A stretch of DNA of 64,000 nucleotides from JACVRX01 sp963831385 (GTDB lineage: Bacteria; Actinomycetota; Actinomycetes; Jiangellales; Jiangellaceae), in assembly GCA_963831385.1 (NCBI GenBank), contig CAWHPW010000020.1:62001-126000 (forward strand), in the 5' to 3' direction. The position numbers were made by a program, and so were the translations under genes. Under the pieces are notes generated by a model. The model ran no database searches, was not told the origin of the DNA, and saw only the letters and a list, made by a program, of their open reading frames with translations. Below, piece by piece: positions 10,203 through 18,432 of the stretch (its first letter is position 1; each line of letters begins with the position of its first letter).

Positions 10203-10841
10203 ATGCGTCTGGACCACGTCTCGTACGCCGCCGGCCCGGATGGGCTCGACGGCACGAGCCGCCGGATCGCGGACGCGCTCGGGGTCGATTTCGTCGATGG
10301 CGGCATCCACCCTCGGTTCGGTACCCGCAATCGCATTCTGCCGCTGGCCAGTGGCCATTATCTGGAAGTGGTCGCCGTGCTTGACCATCCCGTCGCGGAC
10401 AAAGTGCCGTTCGGGCAGGCCGTCAAGGCACGCACCGACCGTGGTGGGGGATGGCTGGGCTGGGTCGTGGCCGTCGACGACCTGACCGAGATCGAGACTC
10501 GGCTGGGTCGGTCCGCCGTCCAGGGAAACCGCAGGCGCCCCGACGGCTTCGAGCTGTTGTGGAAGCAGATCGGAGTCAAGGGACTCATCAACGACCCGCA
10601 GTTGCCGTTCTTCGTGTGCTGGGAGTCCGACCCGAGCCATCATCCCGCGGCGGGCGCCACCGACGGCGTGGATCTGGTTCGCCTGGAAATTGCCGGTGAC
10701 CCGCACCGGGTCACCGAATGGCTGGGTGAACCCGAGGACCACCCACTCGACGACGTCGAGGTCGACTGGGTGGCTCCGTCGGGCACACCGGGCGTCCTCG
10801 CCGCCCATTTCCGCACCTTGTCCGGTGTCGTGCGCATCTGA
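10203..10841 (+). CDS. VOC-superfamily (glyoxalase-like) protein
   Basis: A 212-residue protein beginning MRLDHVSYAAGPDGL. It carries the glyoxalase-like fold pattern expected of the vicinal oxygen chelate family, with an N-terminal metal-ligand-type His in LDHV and a second module including GHYLEVVAVLDHP, with a candidate Glu ligand. The C-terminal half has a second partial module (LVRLEIAGDP). The family includes isomerases, dioxygenases and resistance proteins, so the reaction cannot be assigned. It stands alone, with its 3' end 12 bases from the convergent kinase gene. Confidence 0.8.
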   Translation: MRLDHVSYAAGPDGLDGTSRRIADALGVDFVDGGIHPRFGTRNRILPLASGHYLEVVAVLDHPVADKVPFGQAVKARTDRGGGWLGWVVAVDDLTEIETRLGRSAVQGNRRRPDGFELLWKQIGVKGLINDPQLPFFVCWESDPSHHPAAGATDGVDLVRLEIAGDPHRVTEWLGEPEDHPLDDVEVDWVAPSGTPGVLAAHFRTLSGVVRI

Positions 10842-10853
10842 GCCGCCCGACGC

Positions 10854-11714
10854 TCAGCTCGTCGTCAACAACGTCCGCGCGAGCCGTCCTGCTGTAGCCC
10901 CGTAGGAGCCGCCGAACAGGACGGCGTGGACGAGAACGGGGTGCAGCTGATGTAACGCCAGCCTGGCCCGCCACCCGGCGGCGAGCGGCCATTCTTCCTG
11001 GTATGCGGCGATCAACCGGTCGAGATGTGGGAGACCGAACAGGGCCAGCATGGCCAGATCAGTCTCGCGGTGGCCGCCGTGCACCGCGGGGTCGATCACT
11101 CGGGCGAGCCCGTCGGAGCCCCACAACACATTGCCGGCCCACAGATCGCCGTGGACCAATGCCGGCGGCCCAGCGGGTCCCGCCAGTTCGGGCAACAGAC
11201 CCAGCACATCCTCGACGGCTCGGGCGTCGTCGGGTGCCACGACACCCAGCGCGGTGGCCGCCCGGAGAAAGGGCCGGATTCTGCCCTCGGCCCAGAGGTC
11301 GACCCAGCTGGTCCACGGTCCGCCGGGAAGTGCCAAGGTCGCGATCCAGCCGTCTCCATCGGTAGACCCGAAGGTTGCTGCCCCGGCCCGGTGGGTTCGC
11401 GCCAGTGCTCGGCCCAAGTGCTCGGCGGCCGGCGCCGACGCCCGGCCCGGCTCGACCCATTCGAGGACCAGACACGAGTCGTCCGATCCGATCACGCCCG
11501 GCACTGGCACGCCGCCGGGAGCGTGGGCCATCCGACGCAAGCCGGCGGCCTCCACGGCAAAGAACCCCGGCGGGGAGCCCGGCCTGGACTTGGCGAACAC
11601 CGTGCGTCCGTCCTCGAGCCAGACGCGATGCGCAGCGCAGATGTCGCCACCGCTGACTGGTTCGAGCCGTTGCACGCGACTGCCGGCCAGCCGGCTCACC
11701 GAATCCGCGAACAC
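10854..11714 (-). CDS. Fructosamine kinase-like / aminoglycoside phosphotransferase-fold protein
   Basis: A 286-residue kinase of the fructosamine/ketosamine-3-kinase family, which phosphorylates glycated amines and promotes deglycation. Visible elements are the N-lobe VFAKSRPG lysine, hinge LVLEWVEPG, catalytic loop LVHGDLWAGNVLW (Asp and Asn), and the metal-binding IDPAVHGGHRETDLAM, all typical of FN3K-like proteins. The start is a GTG with only a weak upstream ribosome site. It lies 12 bases downstream of the tyrosine phosphatase gene on the same strand, a common pair in actinomycetes, so they are probably co-transcribed. Confidence 0.9.
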   Translation of the reverse strand: MFADSVSRLAGSRVQRLEPVSGGDICAAHRVWLEDGRTVFAKSRPGSPPGFFAVEAAGLRRMAHAPGGVPVPGVIGSDDSCLVLEWVEPGRASAPAAEHLGRALARTHRAGAATFGSTDGDGWIATLALPGGPWTSWVDLWAEGRIRPFLRAATALGVVAPDDARAVEDVLGLLPELAGPAGPPALVHGDLWAGNVLWGSDGLARVIDPAVHGGHRETDLAMLALFGLPHLDRLIAAYQEEWPLAAGWRARLALHQLHPVLVHAVLFGGSYGATAGRLARTLLTTS

Positions 11715-11726
11715 GTCGGGCCGAGC

Positions 11727-12248
11727 TCAGCTTCGTCGGGACTCGTCGAGCTCGCTGCGCAGGGTCTGGACGAGACCATCGATAGCCGGCTGGATCTGGT
11801 CGATGACGCGGGCGAATCCGTCGTCGCCACCGTAGTAGGGATCGTGGACGTCGAGATCGCCTGACGCCAGCGCCATCGGGTCGTACGCGCGGAGCATCTG
11901 GATCTTGTCCTGCTCGAGGGCGTCAGGCGCAAGCATGTGGAGCTCGGCCAGGTTGTCGCGGTCCAGGGCCAGCACCAGGTCGTAGTCGGAAAACGACGCG
12001 CGGGTGAACTGTCGAGCGCGGTGATCGGCGGCATCGAGTCCCCGGTCTCGCAGGGCGGCGAGCGTCCGCGGGTCGGCCGGTCCGCCGACGTGCCAGCTGC
12101 CTGTCCCGGCGGAGTCGACGGTCACGGCGTCGGACAGGCCGGCATCATCGAGTCGACTGCGGAGGATCGTGGCGGCCATGGGCGAGCGGCAGATGTTACC
12201 CAGGCAAACGAGACAGATGCGGAACCTGGAACGAGCGGCCATGACCAT
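11727..12248 (-). CDS. Low-molecular-weight protein-tyrosine phosphatase
   Basis: Cytosolic or secreted PtpA-type phosphatase. The P-loop CLGNICRS contains the nucleophile Cys15 and Arg21. The general acid lies in the DPYYGGDDGF segment near residue 135. The 173-residue length fits the family. ATG 12248 is used here; ATG 12242 is an equally good in-frame start. It sits between an unknown gene and the fructosamine-kinase-like gene, all on the minus strand with short gaps, so the three may form an operon. Confidence 0.93.
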   Translation of the reverse strand: MVMAARSRFRICLVCLGNICRSPMAATILRSRLDDAGLSDAVTVDSAGTGSWHVGGPADPRTLAALRDRGLDAADHRARQFTRASFSDYDLVLALDRDNLAELHMLAPDALEQDKIQMLRAYDPMALASGDLDVHDPYYGGDDGFARVIDQIQPAIDGLVQTLRSELDESRRS

Positions 12249-12263
12249 GCGGGCGGCTGGAGG

Positions 12264-12716
12264 TCAGGTTCCCCCATTGTCCGCGTAGCGAGCAAGCTCG
12301 CCCACCGCCAAGGCCAGTTCGGTCGCGAGCTCGAACGATCGCTCATGATGCGGGTGGCCGCGCATCCACAAGCACACGGTCTGGACGACCGCACCCGACC
12401 ACGCGGGATCACGGCGCAGCGCGTGGCGCAGCGATACCGGGCGTGGTGTGAACGCCGCGACGTCGTACCACCGGCCGTCGGCGAATGCCAGTAGCGGGTA
12501 TCCGTCGGCGTCGTCATAGACGACCTCGTAGTTCCTGCCCCCGAGCAGACCGTCATACCAGGCGCGATCCTGGCCGGGGTCGGGATTGACCCGAGTAGGG
12601 GGTGGAGCGGCGGATCTGGGCGTGGCGGGCAACGACGGTGAGGTGGTCCATGGACTGTCCGACGGGGGCTGCTCGGTCAGCACCGACCCAACGCTCCCGA
12701 AGTTGCCGACCATCAC
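12264..12716 (-). CDS. Conserved-type hypothetical protein
   Basis: A 150-residue soluble protein with no family I recognise. The first 50 residues are low-complexity and proline-rich. The rest is a compact acidic/aromatic domain (NYEVVYDDADGYPLLAFADGR near 75-95, then helical segments with WMRGHPHHE). A strong AGGAGG lies 7 bases upstream of GTG 12716 and 10 upstream of ATG 12713, which supports it being a real gene. It is the first gene of the run leading to the phosphatase and the kinase-like gene. No signal peptide or membrane segment is visible. Confidence 0.7.
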   Translation of the reverse strand: MMVGNFGSVGSVLTEQPPSDSPWTTSPSLPATPRSAAPPPTRVNPDPGQDRAWYDGLLGGRNYEVVYDDADGYPLLAFADGRWYDVAAFTPRPVSLRHALRRDPAWSGAVVQTVCLWMRGHPHHERSFELATELALAVGELARYADNGGT

Positions 12717-12884
12717 AACTCAGCCTCCTGCAAAGCACAGTTGTCGGCACAACGCCCCCCGAGACACCCACTCAGCCGGTGGCCTCGCAACGTGTCGTCG
12801 TCGTGAGGAAAGTAGGCACAACGGTATGACACGGGCAGGGAGGGTCAAAGCACTGGGGTCGGGCGCGTCGGCAGGCGCCGACGA

Positions 12885-13253
12885 TCAATCGGGCAGCAGG
12901 ACGTTCAGCAGCCAGCTCACCACGGAGATCACCAGGCCGCCCAGCACCGCGGCCCAGAACCCGTCGACGTCGAACGGAACGCCCAACAAGCCGGCGATCC
13001 ACGAGGTCAACAGCAGCATGAGCGCGTTCACGACGAGGGTGAACAGTCCCAGCGTGATGATGTAGAGAGGCAGTGAGAGCAGCTTGACTATCGGCTTGAT
13101 GAACAGGTTGATCAGCCCGAACACCGCGGCGACGGCAACGATTGTCAGAACCTCACCGCTGGTCGTCGACGCGTCGACGTCGACACCGTCGACGACCAAC
13201 GTCGCGATCCAGAGCGCGACAGCGTTGACGAGTATCCGAACGATGATCCCCAC
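12885..13253 (-). CDS. Phage holin family 4-type small membrane protein
   Basis: A 122-residue protein with four hydrophobic segments (about 3-20, 34-52, 58-80 and 90-115). It includes the motif AVFGLINLFIKPIVKLLSLPLYIITLG split across helices 2-3, which is characteristic of the Phage_holin_4_2 / mycobacterial membrane protein family. Despite the family name these are ordinary chromosomal proteins of unknown role. It is transcribed alone, between the hypothetical gene and an EamA exporter, all on the minus strand. Confidence 0.85.
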   Translation of the reverse strand: MGIIVRILVNAVALWIATLVVDGVDVDASTTSGEVLTIVAVAAVFGLINLFIKPIVKLLSLPLYIITLGLFTLVVNALMLLLTSWIAGLLGVPFDVDGFWAAVLGGLVISVVSWLLNVLLPD

Positions 13254-13348
13254 GGGCTCGGAGCGTAGCGGGCAACAGCCGGCGCTGGAATGACCGCTGC
13301 GGTTTGTTGGTGGTCCAAGCCCGGACAGCGGCGACGGAACAGCCGGAG

Positions 13349-14314
13349 TCAGCTCGTCACGGAGACCGTGGCCGGCGCTCTCTCGGCGGGACGGGCAGGC
13401 GTGGCGGCTTGCTGGGCGAGCGCGACTCCGGCGAGGACGATCGCACCACCGACGAGCTGGACCGGCCTGAGCGCCTGACCCAGCCAGGCCCAGGCGACGG
13501 CGGCGGCGACGACCGGCTCAGACATGCCGACGGCCCCGACGATCGTCGGCGGGACGTGCCGAAGCGCTGCGAGATTCAGGGAGTACGGCACAAGCGTGCC
13601 GAGCAGGATCACCCAAGCGACGCCCATCCACACCGGCAGGGCTACCTCGTCCCAACCGCCCAGCAGTGAGGTCGTGCCGGCGAACTCAGCCGACTCGAAC
13701 GACCACCACGGCTGCGCGACTGCCCAGAACAGTGCCCCGAAGGCGAACATGTAGAACGTCAGCGAGGCAGGGTCGCGGGTAGCCGCTGTGTGGCCGCCGA
13801 CGAGGAAGTACGCCGCCAGGCACGCGGCGGCAGCCAGCCCGGCCGCAATACCGACCGGGTCGAGACCCGTGTCGCGCCACACCCGGGCCACTAGCGCGAG
13901 GCCACCGAAAGCGAGTGCGATCGCAAGCCAGGTGCGCCGCCGGACATCCTCTCTACGCACCACCCGGGTGTAGATCGCGACCAGCACAGGCGCGGTGAAT
14001 TCCAGCAGGAGGGCAATCCCGACCGGGAGCCGATCGATGGCGACGAAGTACAGCCACTGGACCATCGCCGCACCGGCGAATCCCAGAACGACGAGCGCCG
14101 GTAGCTCGCGGGCGGACACTCGCAGCCGGCTCGGCGCTGCCACGAGCAGGACGAGGCCCAGCACGAGCGCGACGCCCGCGCATCGCACCGCGGTGAGCCG
14201 AGCCGGGTCGACGCCGGCTTCGAGCACGACCTTCGACACGCTGGCGTTCACGGCAAAGAGCAGCGCGGCGAGCGTGACGTAGAGCAGCCCCCGTCGGGGC
14301 GATGCCGCAACCAC
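13349..14314 (-). CDS. EamA/DMT-family transporter
   Basis: Inner-membrane exporter-type protein of 321 residues with about ten hydrophobic segments arranged as two EamA repeats. The second repeat ends in the typical LGQALRPVQLVGGAIVLAGV. The family exports amino acids, nucleosides and other small metabolites; substrate unknown. The start is GTG 14314. It is divergent from the aminotransferase gene across a 90-base gap, so a shared control region is possible. A second EamA gene (17,225-18,187) is not a close copy by eye. Confidence 0.9.
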   Translation of the reverse strand: MVAASPRRGLLYVTLAALLFAVNASVSKVVLEAGVDPARLTAVRCAGVALVLGLVLLVAAPSRLRVSARELPALVVLGFAGAAMVQWLYFVAIDRLPVGIALLLEFTAPVLVAIYTRVVRREDVRRRTWLAIALAFGGLALVARVWRDTGLDPVGIAAGLAAAACLAAYFLVGGHTAATRDPASLTFYMFAFGALFWAVAQPWWSFESAEFAGTTSLLGGWDEVALPVWMGVAWVILLGTLVPYSLNLAALRHVPPTIVGAVGMSEPVVAAAVAWAWLGQALRPVQLVGGAIVLAGVALAQQAATPARPAERAPATVSVTS

Positions 14315-14404
14315 GCCGCGACATTAGCAATCGGGTACGACGCTGGTGTCGCTGTCTCGGTGCCCGGACGGGATGCCCGGCGCTGCCGACGTATGGTGGC
14401 GGGC

Positions 14405-15487
14405 ATGGCCACCCGTCCCCGACTGCGCTCGGCCCTCGAGCAGCTCCCCTCATATCGACCTGGCCGGGCCGCTCCCGACGCTCCGGGAGCCCTGACCTAC
14501 AAGATCTCGTCGAACGAGAACCCCTACCCGCCGTTGCCCGGCGTGCTGGAAGCAGCCATAGCGGCCGCCGGCGCCATGAACCGATATCCGGACATGTTCG
14601 CCACCAGCCTGGTGTCCGCGCTCGCAGAGCGCCTGGACGTGCCGGAAAGTCACCTGGCCACCGGCACCGGAAGCGTGGGTGTCCTGCAGCAGGTTGTCCA
14701 GGCGACGGCCGCCGAAGGCGACGAGGTGGTCTATGCGTGGCGATCGTTCGAGGCCTATCCGATCGTCGTCGGCATCTCCGGCGCACGAACGGTCCGCGTG
14801 CCGTTGGACGATGCCGCCCGCCACGATCTCACCGCCATGGGAGACGCTGTCACCGACCGCACGAGACTGGTGCTGGTCTGCAGCCCGAACAACCCCACCG
14901 GACCCGCCGTGCGGCATGCCGAGATGGCCGCCTTCCTCGACCGCATCCCGGCCGAGGTGCTGGTGGTTCTCGACGAGGCGTATTGCGAGTTCGTCCGCGA
15001 CCCGGATGCCGTCGACGGTGTCCGGCTGTACCGCGACCGGCCGAACGTGTGCGTCCTGCGCACGTTCTCCAAAGCCTACGGGCTGGCCGGGCTGCGGGTC
15101 GGTTTCGCGGTGGCACACGAAACGGTCGCCGACGCCCTGCGCAAGACCGCCGTGCCGTTCGGTGTCTCCGGAATCGCGCAGCATGCCGCAGTCGAGTCAT
15201 TGCGGCGTGAGGCCGCCCTGCTCGAGCGGGTCGAGACGCTCGTCGCCGAGCGCGAACGTGTGCGAACCGCGTTGATCGATCAGGGGTGGGAGATCCCGGT
15301 CAGTGAGGCCAACTTCGTCTGGCTTGCGCTCGGCGAAGCAACAGCCGACTTCGCCGCCGCTTGTGACGAGGCCGGCGTCGTCGTCCGGGCGTTTCCGGGG
15401 GAGGGCTGCCGAATCACCGTCGCCGAACCGGAAGCAAGCGACCTGTTGCTGCGTACGGCTGCGGAATGGCGCAAGAACAGGTCGTGA
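14405..15487 (+). CDS. pat: Aromatic amino acid aminotransferase (HisC2/Pat type)
   Basis: PLP-dependent class I/II aminotransferase, 360 residues from ATG 14405. It resembles mycobacterial HisC2/Pat (Rv3772) along its length, with the N-terminal YKISSNENPYPPLPGV, the mid region GSVGVLQQVVQ and GDEVVYAWRSFEAYPI, CSPNNPTGP, and the PLP-lysine segment RTFSKAYGLAGLRVGF. Such enzymes transaminate aromatic amino acids and, weakly, histidinol phosphate. No his genes are adjacent, which favours Pat over true HisC. It is divergent from EamA and followed by a strong hairpin at 15,493-15,535. Confidence 0.88.
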   Translation: MATRPRLRSALEQLPSYRPGRAAPDAPGALTYKISSNENPYPPLPGVLEAAIAAAGAMNRYPDMFATSLVSALAERLDVPESHLATGTGSVGVLQQVVQATAAEGDEVVYAWRSFEAYPIVVGISGARTVRVPLDDAARHDLTAMGDAVTDRTRLVLVCSPNNPTGPAVRHAEMAAFLDRIPAEVLVVLDEAYCEFVRDPDAVDGVRLYRDRPNVCVLRTFSKAYGLAGLRVGFAVAHETVADALRKTAVPFGVSGIAQHAAVESLRREAALLERVETLVAERERVRTALIDQGWEIPVSEANFVWLALGEATADFAAACDEAGVVVRAFPGEGCRITVAEPEASDLLLRTAAEWRKNRS

Positions 15488-15492
15488 CATCA

Positions 15493-15535
15493 GGACGGCA
15501 CCCAGGAATCGGGGGGCGAAACCCGGGTGCCGTCC
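15493..15535. terminator. Bidirectional hairpin terminator between pat and the small-peptide gene
   Basis: A perfect 11-base stem (GGACGGCACCC at 15,493-15,503 and its complement at 15,525-15,535) with a 21-base loop. It lies between the 3' ends of two convergent genes and starts 5 bases after the pat stop. There is no T-run, as usual in this GC range. Confidence 0.7.
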
Positions 15536-15545
15536 GACGCCCGCC

Positions 15546-15686
15546 TCAGGCGCAACAGCCGGACGGGCCCAGCGCCACGATGGCCTGTGGTTCGGGCGAC
15601 GAAACCGCCACCGGCCCTACGACGGCAGGCCCGAGGGCGACCGCCGCCAAGGCGAAAGCGAGAATCCGTCGACCTCGCGACACCAC
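15546..15686 (-). CDS. Small secreted peptide precursor, divergent to the TPR regulator (candidate signalling peptide)
   Basis: A 46-residue open frame starting with two consecutive GTG codons (15,686 and 15,683). GGAGG at 15,692-15,696 lies 5 and 8 bases upstream of them. The product has a basic N-terminus (VSRGRRI), a hydrophobic core of alanines, valines and leucines at about 8-28, then a short polar tail SSPEPQAIVALGPSGCCA. This is the layout of an exported pro-peptide. It is divergent from, and 62 bases away from, an XRE-TPR regulator, and ends at a strong hairpin. In Firmicutes such pairs form RRNPP quorum-sensing systems; here that role is inference. No homologue is recognised. Confidence 0.6.
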   Translation of the reverse strand: MVSRGRRILAFALAAVALGPAVVGPVAVSSPEPQAIVALGPSGCCA

Positions 15687-15748
15687 TTCTACCTCCAGGG
15701 GGGTTGGGGGTATGGCGCAGACGTGACATGTCGTAGTGAAATAGCGTC

Positions 15749-17146
15749 ATGGAAGTACGTCAAGTTCGCGCGCACATCGATCCCGAGTCGCGGACGTCCA
15801 TCGGCGCCCGGATCCGATCACTTCGCCTCGAACGTGGCCTGTCTCAGGCGCAGGTGGCGGAGGGAATGCTCTCGGCCAGCTATGTCTCCTTGGTGGAGAG
15901 CGGTCGGCGCCAGCCGGCCGTGTCGGCGCTCACACACATCGCCGATCGGCTTGGCGTCGATACCGGCTATCTGCGCGACGGCATCGACGCCGAAGTGCGG
16001 CGTCGGGACCGGCTCGCACTCGGGCGCGCGCGCACCGCACTGAGCCGTGGTGACGTCGACGACGCGTATGTCCGCTTCGCGGCGCTCGACGGCTCGCGTG
16101 GCCTCGGCGAGGAGCAGCAGCGCGAGGTCCGGATGGGTCGAGCGCTGGCGGCGGAGCGCCGGGGCGATCTCGAGGATGCGCTACGGCTGTTGGCCGAACT
16201 CGCCGACGAAGCGCGCCGCTTACCCGCGGTCAACCCATGGATGGACGTCGCGGAGGCGCTGTGCCGGTGTTACCGGGAGGCGGGCGACCTCGACCTGGCA
16301 ATAGCCACGGGCGAGGAGAGTATGCGCCATTCCGCAGAGCTCGGCCTCGAGGCGAGTGACGAGTACGTCCGGCTCGGCTGCACGGTTTTGTTCGCCTACT
16401 ACGAACGCGGCGACATCGCGAAGGCGACCCTGCTCGCCGCGGACATGATCCGGATTGCCGACGCGATGGGCACGCCCCAGACCCGTGGGGCGGCCTACTG
16501 GAACGCCTCCCTGATCGCCGAGACACGTGGCGAGATCGGCCAGGCGCTCACGCTGGTCGACCGGGCAGTGGCGATGTTCGGGGAGAGTGACGACCGTCGC
16601 AACCTTGCCCGCCTGCGGGTCACCTACGCCTGGCTGCTCCTTCAGCATTCACCGCCGGAGGCTGGCCGCGCGTTGGAGCTGCTCGATGGCACGCGGAGCA
16701 GCCTGGTCGAGCACGGCGGCTCGGTCGATGTCGGCTCGTGTGACACCGAACGAGCTCGCGCCCTGCTCGCATTGGGGCGCCCGGCAGCCGCTCGGGAAGC
16801 AGCCGAGCAGTCCCTGGCCGGGCTCGGTGATTTGCCCCGGATCGAGTCCGCCCGAGCCCGCCTGATGCTCGGCCGGGTGCTGCGTGAGCAGGGCGATCTG
16901 GCCGGCTGCGTCGACCAATGCACGCATGCCGGGGCCACACTCGAGGCCATGGGTGCGACTCGGCAGGCCGCGGCCGTCTGGCGCGAGCTCGGCGACCTCT
17001 ATCGCGAGCTCGGCCGGGCAGAGGTGGCGATGGATGCATACGACCGCGCCTTGCGCGCCGTGCGAATCGCGCCCATCGGCGACGACCTGGGTCACCAGTC
17101 CGGGACCGCTGCTGCTCGGCACGAGGGCGATATGGCCAGTACCTAG
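15749..17146 (+). CDS. XRE-type helix-turn-helix regulator with C-terminal TPR domain
   Basis: A 465-residue transcription regulator. Residues about 18-72 form an XRE helix-turn-helix (LRLERGLSQAQVAEGM, then SYVSLVESGRRQPAVSAL). The remaining about 380 residues are repeated helix pairs of TPR type (for example AALDGSRGLGEEQQREVRMG, LEDALRLLAEL, GRAEVAMDAYDRAL). The HTH-plus-TPR layout is shared with peptide-sensing RRNPP proteins such as PlcR, NprR and Rgg, and with several actinobacterial regulators. No clear Shine-Dalgarno precedes the ATG, and an 8-base palindrome GACATGTC lies about 17 bases upstream. Its divergent neighbour encodes a 46-residue secreted peptide, which suggests a sensor-signal pair. 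Confidence 0.9.
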   Translation: MEVRQVRAHIDPESRTSIGARIRSLRLERGLSQAQVAEGMLSASYVSLVESGRRQPAVSALTHIADRLGVDTGYLRDGIDAEVRRRDRLALGRARTALSRGDVDDAYVRFAALDGSRGLGEEQQREVRMGRALAAERRGDLEDALRLLAELADEARRLPAVNPWMDVAEALCRCYREAGDLDLAIATGEESMRHSAELGLEASDEYVRLGCTVLFAYYERGDIAKATLLAADMIRIADAMGTPQTRGAAYWNASLIAETRGEIGQALTLVDRAVAMFGESDDRRNLARLRVTYAWLLLQHSPPEAGRALELLDGTRSSLVEHGGSVDVGSCDTERARALLALGRPAAAREAAEQSLAGLGDLPRIESARARLMLGRVLREQGDLAGCVDQCTHAGATLEAMGATRQAAAVWRELGDLYRELGRAEVAMDAYDRALRAVRIAPIGDDLGHQSGTAAARHEGDMAST

Positions 17147-17159
17147 CCGAATCCGGCGT

Positions 17160-17220
17160 CCGCGCCCCCGGCGCTGGCGGCACACCGCAGGGGAGTGCGC
17201 GTGCCGGCCCGGGGGCGCGG
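17160..17220. terminator. Bidirectional hairpin between the TPR regulator and an EamA gene
   Basis: Perfect 12-base arms (CCGCGCCCCCGG at 17,160-17,171 and its complement at 17,209-17,220) with a 37-base loop. It occupies almost the whole gap between two convergent genes, and fits a shared terminator. Confidence 0.6.
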
Positions 17221-17224
17221 CACG

Positions 17225-18187
17225 TCAGCCAGACCGCACCGGCTCGCCGTGGTGGGCGTCGGAGTCCTCGACGACCGCCGGTGTCCGCTCGCCGCGGAGT
17301 ACCAGCGCGACGCCTCCGACGACGAGCAGCCCGCCACCGAGAACAACGGATGTCACCGGCTCGTCCAGGATCAGCGCACCGAGGACGACTGCAACCACCG
17401 GGTTCACGTAGGCGTACGTTCCCACCACGGACAACGGTGCGTTGCCGAGCGCGAAGATGTAGGCGGTGTACCCGAGGATCGAGCCGATCAGGACCAGGTA
17501 GGCCAACGCCACCCAGCCCTCGGCCGGGACCGTGGCGGCGTTGAGGTCCGGCGGTTCTCCGACGGCGAGAGCGACCGCCGTCATGATTGCTCCGCCCGCG
17601 AGCATCTCGTAAGCCGTCGCCAGCATGGCGCCCCGAGGAAGCCGTAGTCGCGGCGACAGGTACGAGCCGAACGCCCAGCACACAGTCGCCGCGAGGACGA
17701 CGAGTATGCCCCAGGCCTGTACGCCGTCGATCCCGCCGCGCGGCAGGCTGATTGCGGCCACACCGGCGAACCCGACCAGCACCCCGAGCCAGGTCAGCCT
17801 GCGGGGTCGCTCACCACCGGCCACCCGGAGCAGCACGAACCACAGCGGGACGGCGCCGACGATCAGCGCCGCGAGACCGCTCGGCACGGTCTTCTCGGCC
17901 ACTGCCACCAGCCCGTTTCCGCCCAGGAGAAGCAGCGTCCCGACTACTGCAGCGGCGGCCAGCTCTCGCCGGGTGACCGCGAGTGACCGAAAGCCGCCGC
18001 GGCCGGCCAAGAAACCCAGCAGGATCACGGCGGCAGCCAGGAAGCGGGTGCCCATGCCGAGCAGGGGTGGAATGCCGGCCTGGACGACGACCCGGATGGC
18101 CAGATAGGTGGAGCCCCACACCACGTAGACGGTCACCAGAGCAGCCCAGACGGCGGCGTTGCTGGCCTTCGTCCCGTCGCGTGTCAT
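17225..18187 (-). CDS. EamA/DMT-family transporter
   Basis: A 320-residue membrane protein with ten predicted helices in two EamA repeats. It contains VYVVWGSTYLAIRV at the N-terminus and YVNPVVAVVLGALILDEPVTS in the second repeat, as in RhtA/YedA-like metabolite exporters. Substrate unknown. AAAGGAA lies 6 bases before the ATG. It is convergent with the TPR regulator and divergent from the 2-oxoacid dehydrogenase operon (about 245-base gap), so its promoter lies in that gap. Confidence 0.9.
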   Translation of the reverse strand: MTRDGTKASNAAVWAALVTVYVVWGSTYLAIRVVVQAGIPPLLGMGTRFLAAAVILLGFLAGRGGFRSLAVTRRELAAAAVVGTLLLLGGNGLVAVAEKTVPSGLAALIVGAVPLWFVLLRVAGGERPRRLTWLGVLVGFAGVAAISLPRGGIDGVQAWGILVVLAATVCWAFGSYLSPRLRLPRGAMLATAYEMLAGGAIMTAVALAVGEPPDLNAATVPAEGWVALAYLVLIGSILGYTAYIFALGNAPLSVVGTYAYVNPVVAVVLGALILDEPVTSVVLGGGLLVVGGVALVLRGERTPAVVEDSDAHHGEPVRSG

Positions 18188-18432
18188 GACCGTTTCCTTT
18201 GATCGTTGATGTCACGTCCATTGTGCGGGAGCGACCCGTCGCCACGACAGCGGATAACGGTCATCGAACCGGCAGATCGCGTCAGGTGCCGGTCGCTCGG
18301 TACCGTTGGTGACAGGAACGCTCGTGAGCTCCTCCGTCCGGGTCCACGCGTCCACCCTCAGCGTGGGACCGGATGGCCGTGCGTGACGACGGGCCGAAGC
18401 GGCGATCCCGCTGGCCGACGCGAAGGAGGACG

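Noticed and set aside
14405..15487. Dedicated histidinol-phosphate aminotransferase of a his operon
   Set aside because: No his genes are adjacent and the sequence follows the HisC2/Pat subgroup.
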